Shown here: positions 1-5,203 of the stretch, in pieces
How the letters are laid out: each line of letters opens with the position of its first letter
Numbering within the stretch: the first letter of the stretch is position 1
Assembly: GCA_022706175.1 (NCBI GenBank)
Contig: JAKJDB010000234.1
Coordinates: 1-5,203, forward strand
Direction of reading: 5' to 3'
DNA from: Candidatus Zhuqueibacterota bacterium
GTDB taxonomy: Bacteria > KSB1 > UBA2214
Length of the DNA: 5,203 nt
Position numbers and translations under genes: made by a program
Notes under the pieces: model-generated
What the model saw: the letters and a program-made list of their open reading frames with translations, nothing else
Database searches by the model: none
Told to the model about the DNA's origin: nothing

Positions 1-8
1 CCTCGGTT

Positions 9-533
9 TTATAACCGGATGTGACCGCGCTCATCCAGCCGAGCCAGCCGATAGGCCGGCCGATGCAGACGGCGATAGGTTTGCGAATGACGGCCCGCCG
101 GATACTCCCCCCTCTTTTGAATCTCATCGAAATCGTACGCCGCCTCTGCGCTCAGCGCAATGTTTCCTTGCTCGATCCACACCAAGGACTGCTGCCATAG
201 TGTGATGAATTCTTTTTTCTCTCCCCTGTCATGCGATGCCGAATAAAAAGCAAGCCACATGGTTTGCCGGTCCGCCCCAGAGGCTTTAAAAGGGCGGATA
301 TTGAGGCGCACCAAGCGGCCGTCCAGGGAGACCGGTTCAAACAGAGGCTCTCCGCTCTCAGGGGGCTGCGACTCCCATTCCTGTTCCAACCACATCTGTG
401 CAGCGGCCGAATCGGTCAGCAAATGCTCGGAGCCGAGGATGGCCTGAAAGAGCAGCTTGTAAAGGTCCTGAACGGCAAAGCCGGGGTACCTTTGCATATG
501 ATACTGGATCAGGCCGAGGTAATCAGAGAACAT
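9..533 (-). CDS. Conserved-looking protein of unknown function, 174 aa
   Basis: I do not recognise a named domain. The protein is soluble, with no signal peptide or membrane segment. The N-terminal third (about residues 1-54) looks helical and carries a YPGFAVQDLYKLLFQ stretch (16-30) followed by GSEHLL (34-39) and an LEQEWE helix (49-54). The middle has SLDGRLVRLNIRPF (69-82). The C-terminus has YPAGRHSQTYRRLHRPAYRLA (144-164), rich in Arg, His and Tyr. The mix of invariant-looking H, D, R and Y residues resembles an enzyme or nucleic-acid-binding fold more than a random frame, and the pattern seems familiar from unannotated proteins of other bacteria, but I cannot verify this. The ATG at 531-533 lies inside the end of hemW (25-base overlap) with only a weak GAG (539-541) as ribosome site, so translation probably depends on coupling to hemW. 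A later Met13 at 495-497 would avoid the overlap but has no Shine-Dalgarno and would cut the first helix. The stop is TAA at 9-11. Confidence 0.85.
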   Translation of the reverse strand: MFSDYLGLIQYHMQRYPGFAVQDLYKLLFQAILGSEHLLTDSAAAQMWLEQEWESQPPESGEPLFEPVSLDGRLVRLNIRPFKASGADRQTMWLAFYSASHDRGEKKEFITLWQQSLVWIEQGNIALSAEAAYDFDEIQKRGEYPAGRHSQTYRRLHRPAYRLARLDERGHIRL

Positions 534-1681
534 AATTTCTCACACACATAATTGTACAGAAGCAGTCCTTCACGGGTCAACGCCAGCCGGCCGTCGGCCT
601 GTGTGATCAGTTTGTTGCCGGCGCTGCTTTGGAACGGCCGGCTGCAATCATCGATGCCCGCCAGTGCCGCCGCCGCTTGCGCCGGCTGAAAAGGCAGGCC
701 GGCAAGCGCCACCCCCTCTACACGGCGCAGGCCCAGCATCACAGACTCGATCTCCATCTGTTCCGCCGTGAGCGTTTCGCTGTCCGCCACGGCATGGTTA
801 CAGACCGAGATGGAGTGCATGTATTGGTCCACATCGCGCACATTCCACCAGCGCCGTCGGCCGTCAAAGGAGTGGGCCGACGGACCGAGCCCCAAATAAG
901 GGGAGCCGGACCAGTACGCCTGATTGTGCCGGGAGCGATAGCCCGGCAGGCAATAGTTGGAAATCTCGTACTGCTCATAGCCCGCCTGCTGCAGCGTCTC
1001 CTGAGTGAGGATGAACAGCTCTCGTTCCAGTTCTTCCGCGCAGGGCCGCACCTTCCCCTGCTGCACCTGTCGATGCAGCGGCGTGCCCGGTTCGATGGTC
1101 AGGCTGTAGCAGGAGAGATGTTCGGGCTGAAAGGCCAGCGCCTGATCCAAGGTTTTGCGCCAGGCATCAGCGGTTTGTCCCGGAACGGCAAAGATGAGGT
1201 CCAGGCTCAGATTGTCGAATTCAGCCCGGCGCGCCTGGCGAATGGCCTGCTCAGCTCCGGCCGTGGTGTGCAGGCGCGACAGAACGGCCAGGTCAGCCGG
1301 TTGAAAGGATTGAATCCCCAGACTCAGGCGGTTGATGCCGAGCCGGCGATAATCACACAGATGCACCATCTCTGTGGCGCCGGGATTGGCCTCCAGCGTG
1401 ATCTCGACATCCTCGGCCAGGGTGAATTTTTCGTTTAAAAGCAGAAGGATTTTTTTTAACTGCTCCGGCGTCAGCAGCGAAGGCGTTCCGCCGCCCAGGT
1501 AGAGCGTGGAAATGGAAAACCCTCCAAAGGGAGGGTTTTCACTGTAGTAGGTGATCTCGCGCAGCAACGCGTCGATAAAGGGGGGCAGCAGCTCCCGGCG
1601 GGTGATGGAGTAAAAATCGCAATAGGCGCATTTGTGCGCACAGAACGGAATATGCAGATAGAGCGCCGCCGTGCCGGTCAC
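509..1681 (-). CDS. hemW: HemW, radical SAM heme chaperone (coproporphyrinogen III oxidase-like), 390 aa
   Basis: The protein opens with LYLHIPFC and the radical SAM cluster motif CxxxCxxC (Cys14, Cys18, Cys21) followed by DFYS, which binds a 4Fe-4S cluster and S-adenosylmethionine. Other family marks are GGGTPS (63-68), LEANPG (96-101), NRLSLGIQSF (117-126), SLDLIFAVPGQT (159-170), the EHLSCYSLTIEPGTPL block (187-202), YEISNY (238-243) and RHNQAYW (251-257). The HNxxYW motif and the length near 390 fit HemW rather than true HemN. Family members studied in E. coli and Lactococcus bind heme and act as heme chaperones without oxidase activity, so a role in heme delivery is more likely than heme synthesis. 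The HemN C-terminal domain follows from about residue 290. The start is GTG (1679-1681), sharing one base with the lepB stop (TAGTG), with a CGGAGT ribosome site upstream. An unusual palindrome lies in codons 47-56. The last 25 bases overlap the next gene. Confidence 0.97.
   Translation of the reverse strand: MTGTAALYLHIPFCAHKCAYCDFYSITRRELLPPFIDALLREITYYSENPPFGGFSISTLYLGGGTPSLLTPEQLKKILLLLNEKFTLAEDVEITLEANPGATEMVHLCDYRRLGINRLSLGIQSFQPADLAVLSRLHTTAGAEQAIRQARRAEFDNLSLDLIFAVPGQTADAWRKTLDQALAFQPEHLSCYSLTIEPGTPLHRQVQQGKVRPCAEELERELFILTQETLQQAGYEQYEISNYCLPGYRSRHNQAYWSGSPYLGLGPSAHSFDGRRRWWNVRDVDQYMHSISVCNHAVADSETLTAEQMEIESVMLGLRRVEGVALAGLPFQPAQAAAALAGIDDCSRPFQSSAGNKLITQADGRLALTREGLLLYNYVCEKLCSLITSA
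1515..1540. repeat. Perfect 11-bp inverted repeat with 4-nt loop inside hemW
   Basis: Arms at 1515-1525 and 1530-1540 are exact reverse complements around a 4-nt loop (1526-1529). In the hemW message the hairpin has a GC-rich CCCTCC/GGAGGG core followed by TTTTC, the layout of an intrinsic terminator. Because the arms have an A-run outside one side and a T-run outside the other, it reads the same on both strands. It encodes SENPPFGGFS (residues 47-56), a loop before the conserved GGGTPS strand. Whether it forms or acts in the cell is unknown. Confidence 0.75.
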
Positions 1682-2400
1682 TAGATGATCACTCCGAAAA
1701 TCCGGTTCCAGCGTATGGCTTTGAACAGGTTCCAGAACGGTTCGTTCTTTTCCCAGGAAAAGTAGATGACCAGGGCTTTGCCGCGGATGTTTCTCACCGG
1801 CATGAATCCCCAGCTGCGGCTGTCCGCGCTGTTGTCGCGGTTATCGCCCATCATGAACAGATGGTCCGGCGGCACCACGACGGCAGGAAAGTTCGGACTC
1901 GCGCCGTCGTAGCGGCGGATGGTATACTCTTTGCCGGACGGCGAGGTGACGCGATAATAGTTCACATAATGATCTTCTTCATAATCAAATTTTTTCTCCA
2001 GGAAGCGGATTTCGCCCTCCGGCCGGTGATTGACATACACCAGGCCGTCGCGCATCTCCAGGGTATCGCCGGGTGCGCCGATGCAGCGTTTGATATAGTC
2101 CACGCTCTCGTCCAGAGGGTATTTGAAAACGATGATGTCGCCCCGTTCCGGCTCTTTCAGGCCGGGCATCTGATAGTAGGGCAGCCTGATTTTGGTAAAC
2201 GGGATATAATCGGGAGTGGCGGCGCCGTAAATGAATTTATTGACCAGTAAAAAATCGCCCACCAGCAGAGTGTCTTTCATGGAGCCGGTGGGGATGCGGA
2301 AGGCCTGGATCACCAGCGCGCGCAGGATCAGGGCCGCCAGCAGGGCGACGGCGAAAGCTTCAAAATACTCACGAAATATATTCTTGCCTCTGGAACTCAT
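1681..2400 (-). CDS. lepB: Signal peptidase I (LepB), 239 aa
   Basis: This membrane-bound serine protease (family S26) cleaves signal peptides from proteins leaving through Sec or Tat, on the outer face of the cytoplasmic membrane. One membrane segment (about residues 13-34) leads into PTGSMKDTLLVGD, with the catalytic Ser40. The general base is Lys104 in DYIKRCIGAPGDTL (101-114). The closing box is GDNRDNSADSRSWG (185-198). All key residues are present. Box B has Asp43 where many homologues have Pro; similar non-Pro variants are, to my knowledge, seen in FCB bacteria. A region at about 115-180, with a KKFDYEEDHY-type acidic and Tyr-rich piece, makes an extended beta insertion. I chose the ATG at 2398-2400 because AGAAAGGA lies 6 nt upstream; a TTG two codons earlier would touch that site and is unlikely. 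The gene starts 16 nt after the permease stop and its TAG overlaps the hemW GTG by one base. Confidence 0.97.
   Translation of the reverse strand: MSSRGKNIFREYFEAFAVALLAALILRALVIQAFRIPTGSMKDTLLVGDFLLVNKFIYGAATPDYIPFTKIRLPYYQMPGLKEPERGDIIVFKYPLDESVDYIKRCIGAPGDTLEMRDGLVYVNHRPEGEIRFLEKKFDYEEDHYVNYYRVTSPSGKEYTIRRYDGASPNFPAVVVPPDHLFMMGDNRDNSADSRSWGFMPVRNIRGKALVIYFSWEKNEPFWNLFKAIRWNRIFGVII
1691..1696 (-). promoter_or_regulatory. Ribosome binding site of hemW
   Basis: CGGAGT on the minus strand lies about 9 nt before the GTG at 1679-1681, inside the last codons of lepB. It supports the GTG start and coupled translation of lepB and hemW. Confidence 0.65.
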
Positions 2401-2406
2401 GCACAA

Positions 2407-2414
2407 TCCTTTCT
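2407..2414 (-). promoter_or_regulatory. Ribosome binding site of lepB
   Basis: AGAAAGGA on the minus strand ends 6 nt before the ATG at 2398-2400. It settles the start there, since the upstream in-frame TTG (2404-2406) directly abuts the site and leaves no spacer. Confidence 0.75.
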
Positions 2415-2416
2415 TG

Positions 2417-4015
2417 TTAAAAGCACCACTCCATGGAGTCTAACTTGGCAGCCGCCAGAATGGTTCCCGCCCACAGCATCAGCAGGGAAAGGGCGCTGAC
2501 GACCAACAGACCCACGGTCAGCAGGTTCACCAGGATGCAGATGAAAATCAGGCCGCAGAAGGTTAAAAAGATAAAAAGAATGATGAACGTCAGCAGCAGG
2601 TTGCCGGCGCCGGACAACATGCGTTTGGGATTTTCCCAGTCAAATTTGCCAAAGTAGGCGCCGAACACCGCACCCAGTCCTGCGGCCCCTGCGCACAGGG
2701 CCGCCAGCATCGCCAGGGCTTGTATCGTGCGCACGCCGGAAATCTGGTTGAGCTGGCTGGTGATGAGCAGGGCGGCAAAGCCGGCCGGGCCGGCCAGCAG
2801 CATCGCCAACAGGTTTTTAATCAACACGATGCGGCTTAGCGGCCGCGGACCGCCTTTAATCAGAGGAAAGGAGCGGCCTTCCAATGGAATCAGTCGCGCC
2901 GCCGTGGTGGCGCTAAAGACCGTGCTGAGCAGCAATGGATAGATGAACGGCAGATATTGTTTCATCATGTCGTTCATCCCCTGCATGTTTTGCTGCACGA
3001 TAAAGGGGAAGACCAGAATGATGACCAGAAACATCAGCAGCTGCGTGGATTGCCGTGAATCGCGGGTCAGAATCCAGAATTCGCGCATCACCAGCGCCTG
3101 AGTGAAATAGGCCGGATCGCGGCGTATTTTACGATGTTCCGGATGCCGGCTTTTGACCGGCGACGGCGTGTGCTGCAAATAAGAGTGCATCAGCACGGCG
3201 CCCAGTGCATAGAGAAGCGCGCTGCCGGCCAGCAGCAGCAGAAAGGGAAAAAGGGCCGCCTGCGGATCCCCACGTCCGCTGTTCTGCAGTGTTTGCGACA
3301 GCCATTCGGAGGGCAGCCAGGAAAAGTGCTGGTCCACACGCGCCAGATGATCGAGCGAATGGGGATTAAATTGCTTGGACGCGGGATCAAAGCGCGAGAC
3401 GCGCAGGAACTGAAAGGCGGCCCAGGCGCTGATAAAGATCACGCCGACGATCAGCACGGCGATGTTTTTGGCGCGTTTGGCCGGGATGAGACGCGCCAGG
3501 CCGATGGAGAGCAGTCCGGCCAGCCCGGTGGGAAAGGCGAGAAAGCACAAAGCCGCGGGCACGGCGATCAGATAATAAAATCCCGACGCCTTGATCACCA
3601 GACCGTAGGCCAGCAGCAGCGGCAGACCAAAGGCCCAGAAGATCGACGAGTTGGCGAACAGACTCTCAATGTATTTGAACAGATACAGGGTGGCGTTCGA
3701 CAGCGGAGCGGCGCGCAGCAGGGAATGGTCTTTAGACAAAAAGAAAAAATGCAGCGCTACGGTCAATCCACTGAAAACCAGAAAGATCAGCAGGGCGGCC
3801 AGTGAGGTGTTGAGCAACAGGTGGATAACCGCCAAACCCTGGGGAGAGGAAGCAAGCAACTCTTTGAAGACCTCGTGGATGGACACAGTCAGCAGCGATG
3901 GCACCAGCACGTAGCCGAGGAGGGCAAATCGTTTACGGTTTCGTTTTTTCGGATCGCTTTTCAGCACCGTGTTCAGCATTCCGCGCAGCCGATTTGTCAG
4001 AAGAAGCCGCAGCAC
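2417..4015 (-). CDS. ABC exporter permease, large ABC-2-like membrane protein, 532 aa
   Basis: The protein is mostly hydrophobic, with about 12 likely membrane segments (roughly 31-50, 64-92, 123-141, 146-172, 184-205, 255-278, 326-341, 354-372, 401-420, 432-454, 471-498, 499-525). A polar, basic linker at about 281-325 contains REFWILTRDSRQ (311-322), a stretch common in large ABC permeases just before the second membrane half. The two halves share a similar cytoplasmic motif: SLLRAAPLS (98-106) and FPLIKGGPRPLS (383-394), each followed by a Lys in a helix. This suggests an internal duplication, so one chain may supply both halves of the membrane channel with an ATPase dimer. The start is GTG (4013-4015), 3 nt after the ATPase stop, with GGAGGA 10 nt upstream. 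The partner ATPase is the gene just upstream. The substrate cannot be read from the sequence; the match to the ABC-2 class is by layout only. Confidence 0.85.
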   Translation of the reverse strand: MLRLLLTNRLRGMLNTVLKSDPKKRNRKRFALLGYVLVPSLLTVSIHEVFKELLASSPQGLAVIHLLLNTSLAALLIFLVFSGLTVALHFFFLSKDHSLLRAAPLSNATLYLFKYIESLFANSSIFWAFGLPLLLAYGLVIKASGFYYLIAVPAALCFLAFPTGLAGLLSIGLARLIPAKRAKNIAVLIVGVIFISAWAAFQFLRVSRFDPASKQFNPHSLDHLARVDQHFSWLPSEWLSQTLQNSGRGDPQAALFPFLLLLAGSALLYALGAVLMHSYLQHTPSPVKSRHPEHRKIRRDPAYFTQALVMREFWILTRDSRQSTQLLMFLVIILVFPFIVQQNMQGMNDMMKQYLPFIYPLLLSTVFSATTAARLIPLEGRSFPLIKGGPRPLSRIVLIKNLLAMLLAGPAGFAALLITSQLNQISGVRTIQALAMLAALCAGAAGLGAVFGAYFGKFDWENPKRMLSGAGNLLLTFIILFIFLTFCGLIFICILVNLLTVGLLVVSALSLLMLWAGTILAAAKLDSMEWCF

Positions 4016-4018
4016 GCC

Positions 4019-4777
4019 TCAGTTTTCCTCCAGATAGCGGGTGAGGCCTTCGCGGCCGGTGTCGCCGGTGAGGACGAGAAAAATGTCCTCCAACGAGGCG
4101 CCGGGTTTGCCGGCCTGAATCGCCAGCTCTTCTATCGTGCCCATGGCGATCAACCGTCCCTGATGGATGATGCCCACACGGTCGCACATCCGCTCCGCCA
4201 GTTCGAGGATGTGGGTGGACATGAACACCGTGCGGCCTTTATCCACCAGGCCGCGCAGCATGTCCTTCAGATTGCGCGCCGCCCTGGGGTCCAGGCCCAC
4301 CGTGGGTTCGTCGAGAAAAAGGATCTCCGGATCATGCACCAGCGCGCCGGCCAGCGAGATCTTTTGTTTCATCCCGTGGGAATAGTCTTCGATCAGATCT
4401 TTGCTGCGTCCGTTGATCTCAAAGATCTCGAAAAGACCGTTCATCCGTTTTTCAGCGTCGATCTTTTCCACGTCGTACAGGCGCGCCATAAAATGGACGA
4501 ACTCGGTGGCGGTGAGCTTTTCGTAGAGCACCGGCTCTTCCTGAACCAGGCCGAACAGCGCTTTGGCGGCCAGCGGGTTCTTCTGAATGTCGATCCCGTG
4601 CAGCTCTACGGAACCCGAGTCGGGTTTGAGCAGGCCGGTCATCATCTTGATGGTGGTGGTTTTACCGGCGCCGTTGGGGCCGAGAAAGACGAACAGCTCC
4701 TGGCCGATGTCAAAGCTGACCTGAGCCACCGCGCGCCGGGCGCCAAAGTATTTTACCAGATTGCTGACTGTGATCAT
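4019..4777 (-). CDS. ABC exporter ATP-binding protein, 252 aa
   Basis: This is a complete nucleotide-binding domain that powers the permease encoded 3 nt downstream. The motifs in order are Walker A GPNGAGKTT (33-41), Q-loop Gln79, signature YSHGMKQK (132-139) in place of LSGGQ, Walker B ILFLDEP (152-158) with the catalytic Glu157, D-loop GLDP (161-164) and H-loop His189. The SHGMKQ signature and the tail SLEDIFLVLTG are typical of ABC-2 type exporters such as drug, antibiotic or polysaccharide efflux ATPases, and not of nutrient importers. All catalytic residues are intact. The start is ATG at 4775-4777 with a weak GGAA six nt upstream (4784-4787). The gene is the first after the gap behind lepA and may have its own promoter. 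It ends in TGA at 4019-4021. Family assignment is firm; the substrate is unknown. Confidence 0.95.
   Translation of the reverse strand: MITVSNLVKYFGARRAVAQVSFDIGQELFVFLGPNGAGKTTTIKMMTGLLKPDSGSVELHGIDIQKNPLAAKALFGLVQEEPVLYEKLTATEFVHFMARLYDVEKIDAEKRMNGLFEIFEINGRSKDLIEDYSHGMKQKISLAGALVHDPEILFLDEPTVGLDPRAARNLKDMLRGLVDKGRTVFMSTHILELAERMCDRVGIIHQGRLIAMGTIEELAIQAGKPGASLEDIFLVLTGDTGREGLTRYLEEN
4026..4031 (-). promoter_or_regulatory. Ribosome binding site of the ABC permease
   Basis: GGAGGA on the minus strand lies 10 nt before the permease GTG (4013-4015), inside the last codons of the ATPase gene. It is the strongest Shine-Dalgarno in the window and supports the non-ATG start and coupled synthesis of the two transporter subunits. 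Confidence 0.7.
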
Positions 4778-4807
4778 CGCATGTTCCGTGTCAAGGGAGT
4801 GGCCGGT

Positions 4808-4835
4808 TCTATAACGTCATTCTGTGGGTTATGAA
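4808..4835 (-). promoter_or_regulatory. Possible sigma70-type promoter for the ABC-lepB-hemW unit
   Basis: On the minus strand TTCATA (4830-4835; 4 of 6 matches to TTGACA) and TATAGA (4808-4813; 4 of 6 to TATAAT) are separated by 16 bp. Transcription would start near 4801 and leave a leader of about 23 nt before the ATPase ATG. The position is sensible, in the only real gap of the window, but the match is moderate. If the organism uses Bacteroidota-type promoters, the call may not hold. Confidence 0.3.
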
Positions 4836-4950
4836 CTGAACAAAGGCCGCGTGCACCAGCCGGCGCCGCCGTGCTGCTCTCCATGTCTCGTTGCGATCAA
4901 GGCCTTGAAAACAGGCGCATTCATTACGCCGCCTCGCCGGCCCATCCGGC

Positions 4951-5203
4951 TTAATCCGCCTTGAGCACCGCCAGGAACGCCTCCTGGGGAATCTCCACAT
5001 GGCCCAACTGCTTCATCCGCTTCTTGCCCTCTTTTTGTTTCTCCAGCAGCTTGCGCTTGCGGGTGATGTCGCCGCCGTAGCATTTGGCGGTGACGTTTTT
5101 ACGCAACGGCCGGACGGTCTCGCGGGCGATCACCTTGCCGCCCACCGCCGCCTGGATGGCCACTTCGTACTGCTGGCGGGGGATGAGATCGCGCAGCTTT
5201 TCG
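4951..5203 (-). CDS. lepA: Elongation factor 4 (LepA), C-terminal end only
   Basis: The last 84 codons of lepA are present; the gene continues past the right edge. LepA is a translational GTPase that binds the ribosome and is linked to back-translocation and to ribosome assembly or initiation. The visible part is its unique C-terminal domain: [20 protein letters not shown], then [20 protein letters not shown], then [17 protein letters not shown], ending in [15 protein letters not shown]. This block is among the most conserved in the family, including the basic KNVTAK...DITRKRK surface that contacts the ribosome. The stop is TAA at 4951-4953 and the reading frame is open to the edge with no stop or frameshift. 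A GTG at 5161-5163 is internal and not a start. The next gene downstream begins 173 bp later. Confidence 0.97.
   Translation of the reverse strand, partial: EKLRDLIPRQQYEVAIQAAVGGKVIARETVRPLRKNVTAKCYGGDITRKRKLLEKQKEGKKRMKQLGHVEIPQEAFLAVLKAD

Noticed and set aside
629..1438. Long open frame on the plus strand (269 codons) opposite hemW
   Set aside because: It lies wholly inside hemW, whose motifs are intact. The product is Arg/Gln-rich and lacks any family signature.
2404..2406. TTG two codons upstream as the lepB start
   Set aside because: It directly abuts the AGAAAGGA ribosome site, while the ATG at 2398-2400 has a correct 6-nt spacing.
2428..2439. 12-bp palindrome ACTCCATGGAGT at the end of the permease gene
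   Set aside because: It lies in the final codons of the permease (around Ser-Met-Glu), has no hairpin loop and no promoter nearby, so chance is the simpler explanation.
3134..3805. Plus-strand open frame (223 codons) opposite the permease
   Set aside because: It is antisense to a continuous membrane protein; the low-complexity Gln/Gly/Arg composition mirrors Leu/Ala/Pro codons on the other strand.
4789..4794. Perfect TTGACA on the minus strand just before the ATPase start
   Set aside because: No -10 box lies 16-18 bp downstream, and transcription from it would start inside the ATPase gene beyond its ATG.
3821..4834. Long open frame on the plus strand (337 codons) opposite the ABC genes
   Set aside because: It is antisense to the ATPase and the start of the permease, both of which have clear family motifs. 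The translation is His/Gln-rich with no recognisable domain, as expected for an antisense frame in GC-rich coding DNA.
4936..4950. GC-rich 5-bp hairpin (GCCGG/CCGGC) right after the lepA stop, considered as a terminator
   Set aside because: The stem is short and no T-run follows it. The next weak stem (GGCG/CGCC at about 4914-4930, followed by TGTTTT) is only 4 bp with a 9-nt loop, so a terminator is not supported.

Overview
This 5.2 kb window is a compact run of bacterial genes, all on the minus strand, so transcription runs from right to left. From the right edge the order is: the 3' end of lepA (elongation factor 4); a 173-bp gap; an ABC exporter ATPase; its membrane permease; lepB (signal peptidase I); hemW (radical SAM heme chaperone of the HemN-like family); and a 174-residue protein of unknown function that ends just inside the left edge. 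From the ATPase onward the genes are packed tightly (3-nt gap, 16-nt gap, 1-base overlap, 25-base overlap), which suggests one polycistronic, translationally coupled unit. No rRNA, tRNA, CRISPR array, insertion sequence or phage feature was seen.

The organism looks like a moderately GC-rich Gram-negative bacterium. The signal peptidase has the motif PTGSMKDTLLVGD after a single N-terminal membrane segment. That style resembles LepB of the FCB superphylum (Bacteroidota/Chlorobi/Calditrichota/KSB1-like lineages). This placement is an inference from protein style, not a database result. lepA-lepB and lepA-hemW neighbourhoods are well known in bacteria; here both are kept, but an ABC exporter pair sits between lepA and lepB.

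The core genes concern translation (LepA), release of exported proteins at the membrane (LepB) and heme handling or cofactor trafficking (HemW). The ABC pair has an unknown substrate. The most interesting items are the uncharacterised protein overlapping the end of hemW, a perfect 11-bp inverted repeat with a 4-nt loop inside the hemW coding region that looks like an intrinsic terminator, and the ABC exporter placed inside the lepA-lepB-hemW neighbourhood. I found no clear sign of a wholly new multi-gene system.
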